Shown here one piece after another: positions 5,493 to 7,253 of a stretch of DNA of 7,253 nucleotides. Made by a program: the position numbers and the translations under genes. How positions within the stretch are numbered: position 1 is the stretch's first letter; each line of letters opens with the position of its first letter. The stretch lies in contig CAKZUS010000285.1 in assembly GCA_937921805.1 (NCBI GenBank), positions 1-7,253 on the forward strand, given 5' to 3'. The stretch is from an uncultured Granulosicoccaceae bacterium. GTDB lineage: Bacteria; Pseudomonadota; Gammaproteobacteria; JABXHR01. Under the pieces are notes generated by a model, which was given only the letters and a program-made list of their open reading frames with translations, did no database searches and was not told the DNA's origin.

Positions 5493-7253
5493 ATGAGTTA
5501 CCAAGTATTAGCCCGCAAATGGCGCCCTCGGCACTTCGATGCGATGGTCGGCCAAGAACACGTTCTGCGCGCGATGACCAATGCGCTAGAGCAAGACCGT
5601 TTGCACCACGCGTATCTTTTCTCTGGCACTCGAGGGGTCGGGAAAACCACGATTGCGCGGATCTTTGCCAAGTGTCTTAATTGCGAACGTGGCCAAAGCC
5701 CGCGTCCGTGTGGCGAGTGCGGGACCTGTCGCGATATTGATGCAGGGCGCTTTGTGGATCTCATTGAGGTCGATGCGGCCTCGCGCACCAAAGTCGATGA
5801 TACCCGCGAGCTGCTCGACAACGTCCCCTATGCTCCCACGCGCGGGCGTTACAAGGTGTACCTCATTGACGAGGTGCATATGTTCTCCAAGCATAGTTTT
5901 AATGCGCTGCTTAAAACTCTGGAAGAGCCGCCACCACACGTCAAGTTCTTGCTCGCGACGACCGACCCGCAGCGTCTGCCCGTAACGATTCTTTCGCGCT
6001 GCTTGCAGTTTACTCTCAAGCGCGTCCCCAGCCCTCAGATTCAACAATACCTTGGCTGGATTATCGAGCAAGAGCAACTGCAGGCCGAACCTGCGGCGCT
6101 GGCTCTGTTGGCTCGGGCGGCAGCGGGGAGTGTGCGCGATGCTCTGTCGCTGCTAGATCAAGCGATTGCCCACGGCGCCGGGCAGGTGCGCCAGAGCGAG
6201 GTCGAGGCCATGCTCGGTAGCGTCACGGAAGCGTCGCTGCTGAGCATTCTCGAAGCCGTTGCGGCGCGCGATGTAGCCCGTGCTCTAGGGCAATTGCGTG
6301 AGCTGAGTGCATTCGCTCCAGATTATGAAACACTCGCAGCTGACTTAGTGGGCTTATTACACCTGGCGGCCATCGCGCAGCAATTGCCCGACTTGCCCGT
6401 AGATGAAGTCAACGACACGCAGCGGTTGCAACAGTTTGTCGCCACCATGGCGCCAACTGAGTTGCAACTGTGCTACGACATTGCTCTACGTGGGCGCCGC
6501 GACCTTGCGCTCGTGCCCGATCCTGCGCAAGGCCTGGAGATGTTGGTGCTGCGGATGGTGGTGTTTTTACCCGATTCCAGCGGCCGTAAATCCTATAGCG
6601 CTTCTATTGCTGGAGCCGCGAGCGCCCCCCCACAAAAAACCGTAGCACCGGCGAATACGCCCATGAGCGGGTCAGAAGAAAAACCCACGGCGAAACCCAC
6701 GGCGAAACCCTCAGAGGAACCGCCAGCCGATGCGCCAGTAACAAAACCTGCTCCAGCCCCCTCTCCAGCTGACTATGGTGCAGAGCGCATTGCCGCACCT
6801 ATTCAAGCCGCTCCTGACGTTCTCAAAGCTCCCGAATCTCCCCAGCCTCCAGCACCACCCCGAGAGCGCACACCCGCCCCCGCAGGCCCTCCCGTTGACG
6901 ATGAACCGCCGTTGTGTGAAGCACCGCAGTGGTTGGACTCCGAAGAGCCTCAGCCGGCGCCTCAGCCTGTGCAGAGGTCTACTTCTCAACCCCCATCACG
7001 CCCCGAGTCAAGACCCGAGTCACAAGCTGATTCGCCGCCGCCACCGCGCAGCACTGCCCGTACTGCGACGCAGATACGTTCAGCGGAACAATGGAAACGC
7101 TGTGTGGAGCAACTGCCGATTCGTGGCATGGCCCAGCAACTGGCTGAGAATGCCACGTTTGAGAGCCACGTCGAGGGAGTGCTGACGCTGGGTCTCACCA
7201 CCGAGTCTGTCGCACTGCGCACCGATGGCGCCGTGGCCCATCTGGCGCAGTCT
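5493..7253 (+). CDS. dnaX: DNA polymerase III subunit tau/gamma (3' end outside window)
   Basis: DnaX is the motor subunit of the clamp loader; tau also binds the polymerase alpha subunit and DnaB. 587 codons are present with no stop before the edge. Seen: MSYQVLARKWRP start, Walker A GTRGVGKTT at 45-53, zinc-binding C64-C73-C76-C79, Walker B LIDEVH at 124-129, LSRC arginine finger at 167-170, and sensor-2 GSVRDALSLLDQ at 212-223. A clamp-loader collar runs to about 365. A Pro/Ala-rich linker covers about 373-530. From about 545 (IRSAEQWKRCVEQLPIRGMA) comes the start of the tau C-terminal alpha-binding domain. The ATG at 5493 gives the standard N terminus; an in-frame ATG at 5475 would add MRLRLR. 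GAGG is 12 bases upstream, a weak site. It lies just after ffs. A possible gamma-producing frameshift site is at 6626-6632. Confidence 0.96.
   Translation, partial: MSYQVLARKWRPRHFDAMVGQEHVLRAMTNALEQDRLHHAYLFSGTRGVGKTTIARIFAKCLNCERGQSPRPCGECGTCRDIDAGRFVDLIEVDAASRTKVDDTRELLDNVPYAPTRGRYKVYLIDEVHMFSKHSFNALLKTLEEPPPHVKFLLATTDPQRLPVTILSRCLQFTLKRVPSPQIQQYLGWIIEQEQLQAEPAALALLARAAAGSVRDALSLLDQAIAHGAGQVRQSEVEAMLGSVTEASLLSILEAVAARDVARALGQLRELSAFAPDYETLAADLVGLLHLAAIAQQLPDLPVDEVNDTQRLQQFVATMAPTELQLCYDIALRGRRDLALVPDPAQGLEMLVLRMVVFLPDSSGRKSYSASIAGAASAPPQKTVAPANTPMSGSEEKPTAKPTAKPSEEPPADAPVTKPAPAPSPADYGAERIAAPIQAAPDVLKAPESPQPPAPPRERTPAPAGPPVDDEPPLCEAPQWLDSEEPQPAPQPVQRSTSQPPSRPESRPESQADSPPPPRSTARTATQIRSAEQWKRCVEQLPIRGMAQQLAENATFESHVEGVLTLGLTTESVALRTDGAVAHLAQS
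6611..6645 (+). promoter_or_regulatory. Possible programmed frameshift site in dnaX
   Basis: The heptamer C CCC CCA (6626-6632), in the dnaX frame as X XXY YYZ, lies at codons 378-380 at the start of the linker. GGAG at 6612-6615 is 10 bases upstream, the spacing of the Shine-Dalgarno-like stimulator in E. coli dnaX. A run of six A (6634-6639) follows. A -1 shift ends at TGA 6770-6772, giving about 426 residues; a +1 shift ends at TAG 6643-6645, giving about 383. Downstream structure is weak (GGCG-AATA-CGCC at 6650-6661). The site is inferred. Confidence 0.35.
6684..6707 (+). repeat. 12-base tandem repeat in the dnaX linker (two copies)
   Basis: CCCACGGCGAAA occurs twice head to tail (6684-6695, 6696-6707) and encodes PTAK twice. 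It is in frame, so copy changes would only alter linker length. Confidence 0.8.
7002..7022 (+). repeat. Short direct repeat in the dnaX linker
   Basis: CCCGAGTCA is repeated at 7002-7010 and 7014-7022 with a 12-base period, encoding PES-R-PES. Like the repeat at 6684-6707 it sits in the low-complexity Pro-rich linker and keeps the frame. Confidence 0.7.

Noticed and set aside
6775..7185. Open plus-strand frame inside the dnaX linker
   Set aside because: It is a shadow of the Pro/Ala-rich dnaX coding sequence and has no recognisable domain.

Overview
The window looks like an ordinary chromosomal stretch of a gammaproteobacterium, with moderately high GC. The main clue is the right end, where a small (4.5S-type) signal recognition particle RNA sits about 30 bases upstream of dnaX, an arrangement I recall from Pseudomonas and relatives. 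A YjjX-type purine-NTP phosphatase and a DUF2853 gene fit the same group. I cannot name a genus.

Layout, left to right. (1) 1-102, minus strand: the first 34 codons of a xylose isomerase (xylA), cut by the window edge. (2) 211-1037, plus strand: two half-size YeeE/YedE-type sulfur-transport genes that overlap by ATGA. The first carries an in-frame TGA at codon 83 that splits an otherwise full-length reading frame, so it is annotated as a probable pseudogene. (3) 1087-2256, minus strand: an AGE-family sugar epimerase/isomerase, probably a mannose isomerase-like enzyme. (4) 2316-4115, plus strand: a large PhoD-like metallophosphatase without an evident signal peptide, divergent from (3) across a 59-base gap that holds an inverted repeat. 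(5) 4123-4983, minus strand: a two-gene unit, DUF2853 followed by yjjX, convergent with the phosphatase with only 7 bases between the stop codons. (6) 4984-5349: a gene-free stretch with promoter candidates in both directions. (7) 5350-5459, plus strand: SRP RNA (ffs). (8) 5493 to the right edge, plus strand: dnaX, the tau/gamma subunit of the DNA polymerase III clamp loader, incomplete at its 3' end.

How the parts relate. The xylA fragment and the AGE isomerase both interconvert aldoses and ketoses and lie on the same strand, but the plus-strand transporter pair separates them, so they are not a simple operon. The ffs-dnaX end is housekeeping: protein targeting and replication.

I found no phage, transposon, CRISPR, toxin-antitoxin or defence system. 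The two points most worth a second look are the in-frame TGA in the sulfur-transport half-gene, and a possible -1 frameshift site in dnaX: a C CCC CCA heptamer with a GGAG 10 bases upstream. A -1 shift there would give a gamma-like product of about 426 residues.
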